The notes: generated from the sequence alone by a model not told the origin. DNA of 64,000 nucleotides from [Mycobacterium] fortunisiensis (GCF_019050325.1 NZ_VOMB01000017.1:39465-103464); one strand, 5' to 3'. Shown: positions 36,428 to 44,859, counted from the first letter of the stretch. Made by a program: numbers and translations.

Positions 36428-37381
36428 TCAGCAACTCATATCTGAGCCCAAAGTTACCCCGGTCTGAACCGGGCTGGGGTGTGATGCGGTCCCGGTAATT
36501 GACCACCGCTCCATTAGCTGGCCGGCAAAGTCAAGTAGCTGGTCAAGGGTGGAGTACACCGCGAAGGCGTCCACGATCGCCTCGTCAGCACCGGACCCGG
36601 CGAGGCGCTCGAGTGTGCCGGCAACCGCGTCGACGGGCGTGCCCGGTTCGAGGTTGATCCGCATGGCCGTCTTCAGCGCGTCAGGATCGCGACCGGCGTC
36701 CTGCGCCGCACGACGCGCGATCGACCACAGGTGGTCGGTGACCTCGGCCTGTAGCCCCTCGACCCCGAGCCAGCCGGTGCCACTGCGGCCGACCCGGCGC
36801 ATCGCGGCCTCGCTGGCGCCGCCGATCCAGATGGGCGGACCGCCGGTCTGGACCGGACGAAGGTCGGCGTGGACGGGTGGTAGGGAGAAGAACTCGCTAT
36901 CCCAGGACACCGGGGTGGTCGTCCACCACTCGTGCAGGAACGCCAGCACATCATCGAGCATCTGCCCGCGCCGGTGCCAGTCCGCGCCACGCGCGATGTC
37001 ATGTTCGTCCTTCATCCACCCGATTCCCACGCCAACGTCGAGGCGGCCATCGCTGAGCACGTCGAGCGTCGTCAACAGCCGGGCCAGGTGGACCGGCTCG
37101 TAGTAGAACGTGCTGAGAGTGCTGGCGTTCAGCCGCACCCTACTGGTCGCCGCTGCGGCGACCGTCCACAGCAGGACCGGATCGAGGTATCGGGTCATCT
37201 GCGGTGGGTATGGCTGCTCTTTGCCGGGGTAGGTGCTGTGCATGTCGACCGGCGTGACCAGGCGATCGCCGACCCAGAGCGTGTCGTAGCCAAGGTCCTC
37301 GATTCCTCGGCAGAACGCACTCAAACCAGCGGCGCTGCTAATGGCGGGCCCGACTATGGGTAGTGCGAAACCGAGCTTCAT
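36428..37381 (-). CDS. LLM-class F420-dependent oxidoreductase
   Basis: The 317-residue luciferase-like TIM barrel has MKLGFALPIVGP, YDTLWVGDRLVTP, GRLDVGVGIGWMKDEHD and PPIWIGGASEAAMRRVGRSGTGW, all typical of mycobacterial F420-dependent enzymes. Substrate unknown. ATG 37381 fits the family N-terminus. A palindrome resembling those around the MarR gene lies 56 nt upstream, suggesting joint control. Confidence 0.88.
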   Translation of the reverse strand: MKLGFALPIVGPAISSAAGLSAFCRGIEDLGYDTLWVGDRLVTPVDMHSTYPGKEQPYPPQMTRYLDPVLLWTVAAAATSRVRLNASTLSTFYYEPVHLARLLTTLDVLSDGRLDVGVGIGWMKDEHDIARGADWHRRGQMLDDVLAFLHEWWTTTPVSWDSEFFSLPPVHADLRPVQTGGPPIWIGGASEAAMRRVGRSGTGWLGVEGLQAEVTDHLWSIARRAAQDAGRDPDALKTAMRINLEPGTPVDAVAGTLERLAGSGADEAIVDAFAVYSTLDQLLDFAGQLMERWSITGTASHPSPVQTGVTLGSDMSC

Positions 37382-37436
37382 CGTGAGAGTCCTCTCCGGG
37401 CGGAGCATGGTCCGCCGGCATTCGAATGGAATTATT

Positions 37437-37450
37437 ATTGATACATCAAC
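37437..37450. promoter_or_regulatory. candidate MarR operator upstream of the LLM/ADH operon
   Basis: ATTGA-TACA-TCAAC differs in one base from GTTGA-N4-TCAAC, which occurs twice near the MarR gene. It sits in an AT-rich island 56 nt upstream of the LLM gene start. Confidence 0.65.
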
Positions 37451-37502
37451 CACTATCGTGGCGCGACGGGTCCCGGCCATCGGCCGCCTGGATCGGCGGC
37501 GG

Positions 37503-38117
37503 TCAGGCAGCGCCGAGGGCAAAGTCGAAGTGCCCCAGCCCGTTCCGAGCCAGGCCCATCACGACCAGGCCCGTCGCCTCCAGCCAGTGCGCCATGTGCA
37601 CGCCGCCGACGTCCAGTGGGCGCAGCCCGAGGCTCTCGATGAACTCCGCCACGCTCGCCTTGGCCCGCGCGTCGTCGCCGGCGATGAAGACGTCGAGCGG
37701 CCGGCCCTGGGCAAGGACCGCACCGAAGATCGTGTTGAATGCCTTCACCACGTCGGCGCTGGCCGGGGCCGCCTTGGCGACCTCCTGTGCGATCGACGTG
37801 TCATCGGGGATGGCCAGTCCGTCGGCCGCGGCATTGAAAGGGTTGCTGATGTCGACTATGACCTTGCCCGCGAGGGCGTCTCCGTATTGGGAGACAACCG
37901 GAATGACACTGGCGTACAACAGCGCCACGATGACGATATCCCCGGCCGGGACGGCACCGAACTCTCCTGTCGTAGCGCTGCCGCCGAGAGCCTTGGCCAG
38001 GTCGGCGGCCTTGGCCCGATCGCGGCCGATCACCTCGACGGTGTTGCCGCCCGCTACCGCCAGTGCGCCGATGGCGCGGGCCATGTTCCCGGTGCCAATG
38101 ATGCTGATATTGCTCAT
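37503..38117 (-). CDS. NADPH-F420-reductase-like NAD(P)-binding protein
   Basis: From ATG 38117 the product has 204 residues. It opens with a Rossmann motif (ISIIGTGNMARAIGALAVAGG) and GRDRAKAADLAKAL, then has VIVDISNPFN and VVKAFNTIFG, all typical of NADPH-dependent F420 reductase (Fno/NpdG)-like proteins. It could link NADPH to F420H2 for the neighbouring LLM enzyme, or reduce another substrate. It is divergent from the MarR gene, with two operator-like palindromes between them. Confidence 0.85.
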   Translation of the reverse strand: MSNISIIGTGNMARAIGALAVAGGNTVEVIGRDRAKAADLAKALGGSATTGEFGAVPAGDIVIVALLYASVIPVVSQYGDALAGKVIVDISNPFNAAADGLAIPDDTSIAQEVAKAAPASADVVKAFNTIFGAVLAQGRPLDVFIAGDDARAKASVAEFIESLGLRPLDVGGVHMAHWLEATGLVVMGLARNGLGHFDFALGAA

Positions 38118-38145
38118 GATGCGTCCCCTCTGGACTGAGGATCGA

Positions 38146-38190
38146 AAGGTTGACGACTCAACCTTATGCCCAGTCTGTTGATGCGTCAAC
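38146..38190. promoter_or_regulatory. two MarR-type palindromes in the divergent promoter
   Basis: AAGGTTGA-N4-TCAACCTT (38146-38165) is a perfect 20-bp palindrome, and GTTGATGCGTCAAC (38177-38190) is a second site. Both contain GTTGA-N4-TCAAC. Core centres are about 28 bp apart. They lie between the reductase-like gene and the MarR gene. Confidence 0.75.
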
Positions 38191-38202
38191 CAATTGGGTA
38201 AC

Positions 38203-38694
38203 ATGGGTCCAATGGAGCCGAACTGGTTGAGTCCTCGCGAAGACCGCGCCTGGCGAGCCTTCATGCACGCACATCATCAGCTCGTCGTGCACCTGAATCG
38301 GGGGTTGCAAGAGTCGGGCCTCTCCGGGGCCGACTACGAGATCCTCGCAGTGCTCTCGGGCCACGACGGGGATCGCATGACCGCCCACGATCTGTGCAAC
38401 ACACTGGGCTGGGAGAAGAGCCGCGTCTCCCACCAGGTGCGGCGCATGCAGAAGGACGGGATGATCAGCCGCGAGCCCAATCCCGATGACGCCCGCAGCA
38501 CCATGGTCTGCCTGCTGCCGGCCGGCCGCACCGCGATCGAGAAGGCGGCGCCCGAGCACGTCGCGGACGTTCGCCGGAAGTTCATCGACGTGCTCACCCC
38601 GGCCGAGCTCGACATGTTCGCCGCCCTCAACGAACGGATCCTGCAGCACTTGGCCGAAAACGATGACTCCGCCGTCGAAGGTGGGCCCACATAG
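38203..38694 (+). CDS. MarR-family regulator
   Basis: The product (163 residues from ATG 38203, or 160 from ATG 38212) has a MarR winged helix: LSGADYEILAVLSGHDGDRMTAHDL, recognition helix LGWEKSRVSHQVRRMQKDGMI and wing REPNPDDARSTMVCLLPAGR. N- and C-terminal helices form the dimer interface. Neither ATG has a strong ribosome site, so the exact start is open. It probably binds the adjacent GTTGA-N4-TCAAC sites and represses itself, the reductase gene and the LLM/ADH operon. Confidence 0.9.
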   Translation: MGPMEPNWLSPREDRAWRAFMHAHHQLVVHLNRGLQESGLSGADYEILAVLSGHDGDRMTAHDLCNTLGWEKSRVSHQVRRMQKDGMISREPNPDDARSTMVCLLPAGRTAIEKAAPEHVADVRRKFIDVLTPAELDMFAALNERILQHLAENDDSAVEGGPT

Positions 38695-38854
38695 CCTTGG
38701 TGGATGCGCCGATGGCGGCACAGCCCAAGTACGCCCGCGGTGAGGCTAGCGGTGTCCGTTCTCATTGAATCTGGGGCAACTCTGCTTCGTGGCGGCAGTA
38801 CGAGAATCGTCTGAATTTCGGATCGTGCCCGGTTCGGCACCACTGAGCACGTGT

Positions 38855-38950
38855 CCCGCATGGCTAAACGCCGCGGCCCGGGAAGCGTTCGGGCGCAGTG
38901 GCTTCGAAGGGGTCAGTCTGCGAGCCATTGCCACCACGGCCGGGGGCTAG
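38855..38950 (+). pseudogene. remnant of a TetR-family HTH
   Basis: The frame encodes LNAAAREAFGRSGF-EGVSLRAIATTAG, the first two and a half helices of a TetR DNA-binding domain. It then hits a stop just where the recognition helix should begin. Nothing of the ligand domain follows. It lies in an otherwise gene-free 274-nt gap. Confidence 0.65.
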
Positions 38951-38968
38951 GTGCGGCCCGGTCGGGTC

Positions 38969-39475
38969 TCAGGTAATCCTTTGCAGGATCAGGTAGCCGG
39001 TCTCTATGCTGTCGCGGGCATCGGCCGCGCAGAGCACTGCGTGGTCATCGATTTGGCGGAAGTAGTCGATAACGGGTAGGCGGTCGTAGATCATGGCCGC
39101 GGTTACGGTGCCCCGGTGGTCGATCATGCGTAGGCGTCCCATCGGTTGGTCGGTTTCGATCTCGGATCGGATCTGGCAGAGGTTGCTGGTGGCTCCAGGG
39201 GCGACCGCGGCGAGCTTGAGCACGTCGGCGGCGAACATCTCGTCCCCGTCGGGGCTGGCTATCAGCATCGTGTCGACATTCTCCGGATCGTTGAACCGCA
39301 TGCCGTACCAGCCTTTTTCGATCAAAATCGGGTAGACCGTGGACACGCCGGGGATTGCGAGTGCCCGCCAGGTGCCTAGGAGGGCGTTGACCGAGACCGC
39401 GGGCAGTGTGGCGAAGAGCGTGTCAATCTGATGGTAGGTCTTGGCGCTGGTGCCGATCAGTTCGTCGAGGGTCAT
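38969..39475 (-). CDS. DUF4334/GXWXG-family protein
   Basis: ATG 39475 gives 168 residues. The N-terminal part carries LLGTWRA in the position of the GXWXG motif and the C-terminal part (IEKGWYGMRFNDPENVDTMLI, then RLRMIDHRGTVTAAMIYDRLPVIDYFR) matches DUF4334. Function unknown. Members are often beside redox enzymes. The start overlaps the FAD oxidoreductase stop by 4 nt, so the two are translationally coupled. Confidence 0.82.
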   Translation of the reverse strand: MTLDELIGTSAKTYHQIDTLFATLPAVSVNALLGTWRALAIPGVSTVYPILIEKGWYGMRFNDPENVDTMLIASPDGDEMFAADVLKLAAVAPGATSNLCQIRSEIETDQPMGRLRMIDHRGTVTAAMIYDRLPVIDYFRQIDDHAVLCAADARDSIETGYLILQRIT

Positions 39476-40722
39476 GCGGGCACCGGCTCGGTGGCGGCGA
39501 CGAGGTCGACGTTGCGGTCCCGGATCAGCGGGACGACCCTGGCGGCGAGCCGGATCACCGGCGCCAGCCAGGGCCGGCGCAACTGCGACTGGATGAGTTT
39601 GCGCACCGTGATGGCCCGCTCGTTGGGTGGGGTGAACGCCAACGCTCCGGTGGCACCCATCTTCTGGTAGCTGTCGGTGTAGGGCCGGAGTCGACGCTCC
39701 CAATCGGTCAGCGCCGCTTCCAGGCTCACGGGATGCTCCTCAAGCACTGCACCGAGCAGGTCGGCGCCGGCCATGCCGGTCGATGAGCCCATGCCGGAAT
39801 ACAGGGTCGGGCACCACGCCGAGTCACCGACCAACACCACCCGGCCTTTGTGCCAGGTATCCATCTTGACCTGCTCGGCGGAATCGAAGAGGTAGCTGCC
39901 TGCCTTCTCGAAGTCGGCGACGACCTCCTCGAACAGTTGGCCGTACGGCGCCGGCCCGTAGACCTCGCGCAGCCGCTCAGCCGGGGCCTGGGTGAACTCG
40001 GCATCCACGTCGTCGGTCTTGTAGGAGAACAGCGCGGTAGGCAGGTGGTCGGCGAACGGGTAGATGATCAACGAGCGGCCCACCTCGAACTGCATGGCGC
40101 CGTCGGACGGGCCCAATCCGGTGGGCACCCTGGGCAACTGGAAGGCAGCGATCATGAAGCCCAGGTGGTGCAAGTACTTCTCGTGCGGGCCGAAGACCAG
40201 CTGCCGCACTGTGGAGCGCAGCCCGTCGGCTCCCACCACCAGGTCGAACCGTTCGGTGGTTTCAGTTTCGGTGCCGAGCTCGCGCAGGGTCACCTCGACG
40301 CCGTCGGCGTCTTGGACGATCTGTACCGGCGTGGTCCGGGTGCGCACCGTGGCGTCGGCGGGCAGGGCGTTGAACAGCGCTTCCTCCACGTCGCCTCGCA
40401 GCATCAGCATCGGCTTGGGCCTCAGCGGTATGTCGAACACCCCCACCGACTTACTCCGACCACCGTCGCGGGTCACCTGATACTGGGCGCTGCCGGGTGG
40501 CGAGGTGCGGTTGGGTAGCGCGTCCAGAATCCCCAGCCGGCGGGCCGCGGCCTGCCCGGTGCCCATCGTGGCGATGAAATAGCCCTCGGTGCGCCGCCCC
40601 GGGGCCCGCTCCACAATGGTCGGCTCCCAGCCCAAGCCGTGCAGCCGGATTGCGGTGGACATGCCGCTGATACCGAGGCCCACGACCAAGACCCGGCCCG
40701 GCTGAACGCCCGTCGTACCCAT
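39472..40722 (-). CDS. FAD-dependent oxidoreductase (class A monooxygenase-like)
   Basis: The 416-residue flavoprotein has VLVVGLGISGMSTAIRLHGLG at the N-terminus, LVVGADGLRSTVRQ in the middle and VVLVGDSAWCPTLYSGMGSSTGM for FAD ribityl binding. ATG 40722 follows AAGGAAGAGG. It leads a two-gene operon with the DUF4334 gene and is divergent from a TetR gene across two matching palindromes. It could hydroxylate or dehydrogenate a small lipophilic substrate. Confidence 0.88.
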   Translation of the reverse strand: MGTTGVQPGRVLVVGLGISGMSTAIRLHGLGWEPTIVERAPGRRTEGYFIATMGTGQAAARRLGILDALPNRTSPPGSAQYQVTRDGGRSKSVGVFDIPLRPKPMLMLRGDVEEALFNALPADATVRTRTTPVQIVQDADGVEVTLRELGTETETTERFDLVVGADGLRSTVRQLVFGPHEKYLHHLGFMIAAFQLPRVPTGLGPSDGAMQFEVGRSLIIYPFADHLPTALFSYKTDDVDAEFTQAPAERLREVYGPAPYGQLFEEVVADFEKAGSYLFDSAEQVKMDTWHKGRVVLVGDSAWCPTLYSGMGSSTGMAGADLLGAVLEEHPVSLEAALTDWERRLRPYTDSYQKMGATGALAFTPPNERAITVRKLIQSQLRRPWLAPVIRLAARVVPLIRDRNVDLVAATEPVPA

Positions 40723-40749
40723 TGCCTCTTCCTTTCGCTCCGACACCAT

Positions 40750-40818
40750 TAAGAAACGCTTGCACTTCTTATACGCCGGACTGTACGTTGGAGCAATAAG
40801 ATATGCAACCGCTTCTTA
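40750..40818. promoter_or_regulatory. two TetR-type operators, TAAGAA-N10-TTCTTA
   Basis: Site 1 (40750-40771) is TAAGAA-N10-TTCTTA, a perfect outer palindrome. Site 2 (40797-40818) is TAAGAT-N10-TTCTTA. Centre-to-centre distance is 47 bp. They lie between the FAD oxidoreductase start (40722) and the TetR start (40830) and are the best candidates for its binding sites. Confidence 0.78.
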
Positions 40819-40829
40819 GGGGGTGTCAG

Positions 40830-41450
40830 ATGGCGGCAGAGCGGCGCCGGGGCGCAGCGCTGGAACAGGCCTTGCTCGACGCGGCGTGTGCGGAACTGTC
40901 CGAAAAGAGCTACGCCGGGTTCACCATCGAGTCGGTGGCCACCCGCGCCGGTACCAGCACGCCGGTGCTGTACCGGCGCTGGGCCGACAAGCAGGAGTTG
41001 GTGCGTGCCGCGGTCGTCCACGCGGCTCGAAGTGTCCAGGTCGAACCACCCGACACCGGGCGCCTGCGCGATGACGTGCTGGAATTGATGCGTCAGGGTA
41101 ACGCGCCGGGTGCTGGGCTCATCAACATGGTCAGCGTGCACCTCAGCGGCTACTTCCAGGAGACGGGCACCAGCCCAGCTCAGTTGCTCACCCTGCTGGC
41201 CCCAGAGCTTCCCCTGCTCGGCGCGGTCAACACCATCTATCGCCGGGCCGCCGATCGCGGTGAGATCGACCCCGACCGGCTCACCGACAGGATGAAGACA
41301 CTGCCCTTCGACCTTCAACGAGCCCAGGTGATGATGACCCTGCAGCCGGTGCCCGAGGCGGCCCTCGACGAGATTGTCGACACCATCTTCCTGCCCCTTG
41401 TCCGGACAGCCGCAGGCGGTTCAACGATCGACGGACGAAAGAACATCTAG
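40830..41450 (+). CDS. TetR-family regulator
   Basis: The 206-residue protein has a TetR HTH (about 8-55: ALLDAACAELSEKSYAGFTIESVATRAGTS, TPVLYRRWADKQELV in pieces) and a TetR_C_11-like helical domain. ATG 40830 has AGGGGGTG upstream and starts the family's usual length before helix 1. An in-frame ATG at 40803 falls inside operator site 2 and is less likely. The next gene follows by 29 nt. Confidence 0.9.
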   Translation: MAAERRRGAALEQALLDAACAELSEKSYAGFTIESVATRAGTSTPVLYRRWADKQELVRAAVVHAARSVQVEPPDTGRLRDDVLELMRQGNAPGAGLINMVSVHLSGYFQETGTSPAQLLTLLAPELPLLGAVNTIYRRAADRGEIDPDRLTDRMKTLPFDLQRAQVMMTLQPVPEAALDEIVDTIFLPLVRTAAGGSTIDGRKNI

Positions 41451-41479
41451 CCGAAAAAGCAACTAACAGAAAGGATGTC

Positions 41480-42247
41480 ATGACCATGGCAAGCAAAGGA
41501 CTGGAAGCGATCACCACAGGCGGGCCCGTCCGGGTGGGCGCGCAGACCGACGACGTCAACGTCGACGACGCCGGAATCGACCAATGGGAGCTCAAGGCGT
41601 CCCGGCGCGCTCTGGCGAACCTGCGAACGCTGCTGTACGGACAGCCGATGATCGACCTGCTTCAGGCTCAAATCGACGAAGCAGACAGCAAACTTACGCA
41701 GTACCTGGCTGAATCCGACGGGAAGTACACCGGAACCCGGGTGGTGCTGACCGTCGAGGGACTCAAGATCGAGCAGTTCATCCCGGTACTGCGCTCCATC
41801 CTCGGCGCCGCCGCCGCCGACGACGACGAGGGTCGCAGGAAGGCCTCGATCGACTTCCTGTTCCCGACACACCCTGAGCACTATTCATTGCCGATCAAGG
41901 GCGTGGGCGTCATCGAGACCATGGGCGGCATCCCCACCCGGTCCTTTCCCGCGTTCGCTCCGCCGGAGGAGGTGCCGGACTTCGTGTCCGCGCTGATCGA
42001 CAAGAGCTATGACATCTCGATGACCGGCAAGGCCGGCCTGGAGGACGGCACCATCTTCACCTATGTGCTGCAGGAATATAAGGACACTCTCGCCGGCATG
42101 GAGGTAAGCCTGCGCATCTGGTACCCGGCGGCCTGTCCACCCGAGTACGTCAAAGAGCATTCCGAGCATTACGCTGTCGAGTTCCGCAACGGTTGCCGCA
42201 TGGCCGCCGCGGCGCTGCCGCCAGCACCAGTGCCCCAGATTCGATGA
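41480..42247 (+). CDS. hypothetical protein beside the TetR gene
   Basis: This 255-residue soluble protein of unrecognised family has an N-terminal acidic part (GAQTDDVNVDDAGIDQWELKAS), a helical middle (ALANLRTLLYGQPMIDLLQAQIDEA) and a C-terminal half with many aromatic and acidic residues (FPTHPEHYSLPIKGVGVIETMGG, WYPAACPPEYVKEHSEHYAVEF). No signal peptide, membrane helix or catalytic motif was identified. It is 29 nt after the TetR gene on the same strand, so probably part of its regulon. Confidence 0.8.
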   Translation: MTMASKGLEAITTGGPVRVGAQTDDVNVDDAGIDQWELKASRRALANLRTLLYGQPMIDLLQAQIDEADSKLTQYLAESDGKYTGTRVVLTVEGLKIEQFIPVLRSILGAAAADDDEGRRKASIDFLFPTHPEHYSLPIKGVGVIETMGGIPTRSFPAFAPPEEVPDFVSALIDKSYDISMTGKAGLEDGTIFTYVLQEYKDTLAGMEVSLRIWYPAACPPEYVKEHSEHYAVEFRNGCRMAAAALPPAPVPQIR

Positions 42248-42342
42248 GAATGCCCCAACTGCGGTGAGAACGGACAGTGAGGCTGGAGGGTGTGTTCATC
42301 AATTCTGTTGCGATTCAACCGTTTCGGAGGGTTGTGGCGTGA

Positions 42343-42609
42343 CGCAATTCGTCACAGTGACGGATATTGGCGACATCACCCCCGGGGGACTCGCAGGGAG
42401 GGGATAGTGGGGTGCCACAGATGGCCATTGGACCTGCGATCGGCCATGATGACCGTGCTGGCCTCGACCAAGAGTTGCATGCGCGCCACGATCGCAGGCA
42501 CGCCCACATGCAAGAACAGTACGGCCGAGATGTCGAATCCAAATGCGGAACAGCGGTTTTGGGCCGTCGGGATATACGCGCAACCAAACCGTCACAGTGA
42601 CGAATTGCG
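42343..42609. repeat. 267-bp element bounded by inverted palindromic repeats
   Basis: The left end (42343-42363) and the reverse complement of the right end (42589-42609) agree in 20 of 21 positions and share CGCAATTCGTCAC at the outside. Each end also contains the palindrome CGTCACAGTGACG. This is the geometry of a miniature inverted-repeat element or of paired regulator sites. No target duplication was seen. Confidence 0.55.
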
Positions 42610-42620
42610 CGAGAAAGCCC

Positions 42621-42911
42621 TTAGGGCGGACTTGACTCAATAACCGTCGTGGCGGTAGTCCACGGAGCGGCGGGAATACCGGCGTACGCAGCCGAGGCGC
42701 CGGCGGACGGCGACGGGATCCTTGGCAGCCCGTCCAGCGCCACGCCGTTTGTGTGGCTTGCACATAGCGCAGCCACGCCAAGACCGAGAAGGATGATGGT
42801 TGGGCACGAGAGACTCCCAGGAGTGACTCCGCCACGAGGCGAAGAAACAGACTCTACGCCCAACATCCGCCGCGGCAACAGCCCGCATACCGCAGTGCCG
42901 ATAAGCGACAT
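42621..42911 (-). CDS. possible small exported protein
   Basis: ATG 42911 opens a 96-residue frame with a hydrophobic stretch (PTIILLGLGVAALCA) resembling a signal peptide core, though 33 residues precede it. A second frame in the same place ends in DYRHDGY, also protein-like, so a frameshift may have split one small secreted protein. No homologue or ribosome site supports it. Low confidence. Confidence 0.25.
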   Translation of the reverse strand: MSLIGTAVCGLLPRRMLGVESVSSPRGGVTPGSLSCPTIILLGLGVAALCASHTNGVALDGLPRIPSPSAGASAAYAGIPAAPWTTATTVIESSPP

Positions 42912-43125
42912 TATGTCAAGTAAACTACGCTAGATTATGCTGCGCCCCAATAGTTTTCGCGTAGGCTGTCCGGCCTCAGTCGAACTGGCGGAGTTTTCAA
43001 TAGTTCTGGCGGACTGTGGATCCCGACCCGAAGTTGCAGTCAACTTGGCGGACGCCTCGGTCGGACGGCATCGTGCGGCAGTCTGAGCACCTGGAGGAAG
43101 CTGATTTCCAGGGCGATAGGCCGCG

Positions 43126-44551
43126 TCAGTCGTCACCCTCTTCGCCGTCCTCGTCGTCGGAGCTGAAGAGGAAACTGCGCATGGTTTCCGTCAGGTCGAG
43201 TGGGTCATCGAGTTCGAGCTGCAACTCACCTGACAGCATCTCGTGGTAATCCTTGGCTGTTGCGCTCCATTTCCCTGTGACCGGATCGCCGTGTTCGGAA
43301 GGCACACTGAGGAATAACCCATCACTGCTGATGTATGGGTCGTTTGGTCGCGTCTCACCCACGAGCACTTCCAGGTCGACCGATCCCGAGTTGTCGATGC
43401 CGACGTTGTCGTACCGCCTATAGACCGCGGGCGGTACATCGATACCCATCATGTTGGGTAGGCGCAGAACGTCCGGTGTGAACGGAGAGACGGATCGCGG
43501 GCCCCACGGTCGCGGTGGGCGCGGCAATGGCACGTAATCCTTGTCGTCCGCGGGATTTTCGTCAGCTCGAACGGGCCCGTCGAGATGAATCTTGATCTTC
43601 ACGTCCTCCAGCCAGCGGCGGCTGCGCGCCACGATATGCGCAGGGTCTTCGCGACAGATGATGGCAGCGGCGTGCCCAAGGAACCTCGGCCAGTCGGCGC
43701 GGAGTTCTTGCTCCCACTCGTCGATTTCCGCGATGTATTCTTCGCGGCTTCGTGGGTCAGGCTCCGTTGTAGCGAAAATGCTGCTTCCTACACTGGAGGC
43801 GACGCCGGACGACAGGAACCCGGCGGCGCCCGCAGAAACTCGCCGTCCGACTTCTTCGGCCTTCACAGCGGGCGGCTCGGGTGCCGCCGCTTCGAGGCGC
43901 TGGCGCTCGAAGCCGACATACTCGTCGACCAGGGACGGGTCGCAGGTGTACCGGCGGACTACGCCATCGAGGGCGACGTCGAGGTCGAGCGGAGTACTCG
44001 CCGGCGTCCCGCGCACGCGCTCAACGAGCGCCCGGATCTCGTCGTGGTTCGCTTCGCGCGTTTCTCCGTCGCCGCGTATGTAGATCCGCCCGTCGGCGAG
44101 GCCGACGCCCTCGCGGCAGCACGGCCATACCCTCCCGACGACCGGCGGCTCGGCGATTATCACGATGACGTCGTGGTCGTCGTCGACACGAACGCGCACG
44201 AAGTCCCACCGCGGGCCGGGCTCGCCGAGGTACTGCTGAACCGCGCCCCCGAGATCCTTCGCTTCGAACCGTGCAAGGCCGTGAACGTCGTTGGCGCCGA
44301 CGCCGAGAAGCATCACGGCGTATCCGCCGAGGTATTTCGCAGCGCGCTCGGGGTCGCGGTGCGCCGCGCCCAGGATGAACTTCGCAACCTTGGCTGCGCC
44401 GCCCTTACCGGTTGGGTCGATCTCCGACTTCAACTCGATGAAGTGACGTTCGATGAGATCGCCAGCCCCGGCGGCCTTTTGGATGAACTCGGGGCCATTC
44501 GAGCTCGCCGGACGGCAGCCTCGTGAGATCCGGTTGTGTCTGGTCGGTCAA
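43126..44551 (-). pseudogene. Schlafen/AlbA_2-domain protein gene with N-terminal frameshift
   Basis: The long frame (43126-44433 and further upstream) encodes a large soluble protein whose first part is an AlbA_2 (Schlafen-like) domain: HFIELKSEIDPTGKGGAAKVAKFILGAA, RDPERAAKYLGGYAVMLLGV and GRIYIRGDGETREA. The C-terminal half is of unknown fold and ends in an acidic tail. The AlbA frame has no start codon before its upstream stop. A TTG at 44551 in another frame encodes LTDQTQPDLTRLPSGELEW and would join PEFIQKAAGAGDLIERHF if one base of the G run 44491-44494 were absent. So the gene is broken by one base, or the run is a sequencing error. Confidence 0.75.
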
Positions 44552-44673
44552 CTTTCCCGCCCCGCCCTTTCATCGAGCAGCTCGTCGACCTGACGGCTCG
44601 ACGGTTCGCCACCCTGTTCGCGTATCGACCGCCGTACCGGGGCCCGCAGGCGCTTGCTCGGCGTCGATCTCAT
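44548..44673 (-). CDS. possible 41-residue ORF upstream of the AlbA gene
   Basis: ATG 44673 opens a frame ending in SSRQVDELLDERAGRES, whose TGA overlaps the TTG start of the AlbA gene, as in coupled genes. A second frame in the same place (EIDAEQAPAGPGTAVD) also looks protein-like, so there may be another frameshift. No ribosome site is obvious. Low confidence. Confidence 0.3.
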   Translation of the reverse strand: MRSTPSKRLRAPVRRSIREQGGEPSSRQVDELLDERAGRES

Positions 44674-44823
44674 CGCGGGTGCGCACTGGGTCCAGTTTAG
44701 ATCCGTCTCCGACAACCTTCGAACATTTATTCGCCCAGTGATCGCGTGTCTTCGGAGCGCGCCGGCGACCCGGTGGAGATGCGCACCGTCGCGGGTCGCC
44801 GGGAGCGTTGCCAGGCGCCGCTA

Positions 44824-44859
44824 ACTACCGGTAGTATAACCGGTAGTTAAACCGGAAGT
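44824..44859 (+). promoter_or_regulatory. operator/promoter of the RES-Xre toxin-antitoxin operon
   Basis: Three direct copies of ACCGG(T/A)AGT start at 44827, 44839 and 44851, with a 12-bp period. The first is part of the perfect palindrome ACTACCGGTAGT (44824-44835). TATAAC at 44835-44840 would be the -10 box. The array ends 17 nt before the antitoxin ATG. Autorepression by the antitoxin is the expected use. Confidence 0.75.

Larger units (their letters stand above)
42248..43125. other. gene-poor region at the left edge of the accessory island
   Basis: About 880 nt with no confident gene. It contains a 267-bp stretch bounded by inverted palindromic repeats, one possible small exported ORF (42621-42911, minus), and three copies of TGGCGGA between 42984 and 43051. 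Composition is less GC-biased at third positions than in flanking genes, and several short frames stop early, as expected for decayed DNA. Confidence 0.6.

Noticed and set aside
42936..43085. plus-strand frame of about 50 codons with TGGCGGA repeats
   Set aside because: Too short, no ribosome site, and the repeated heptamer gives a misleading regularity.
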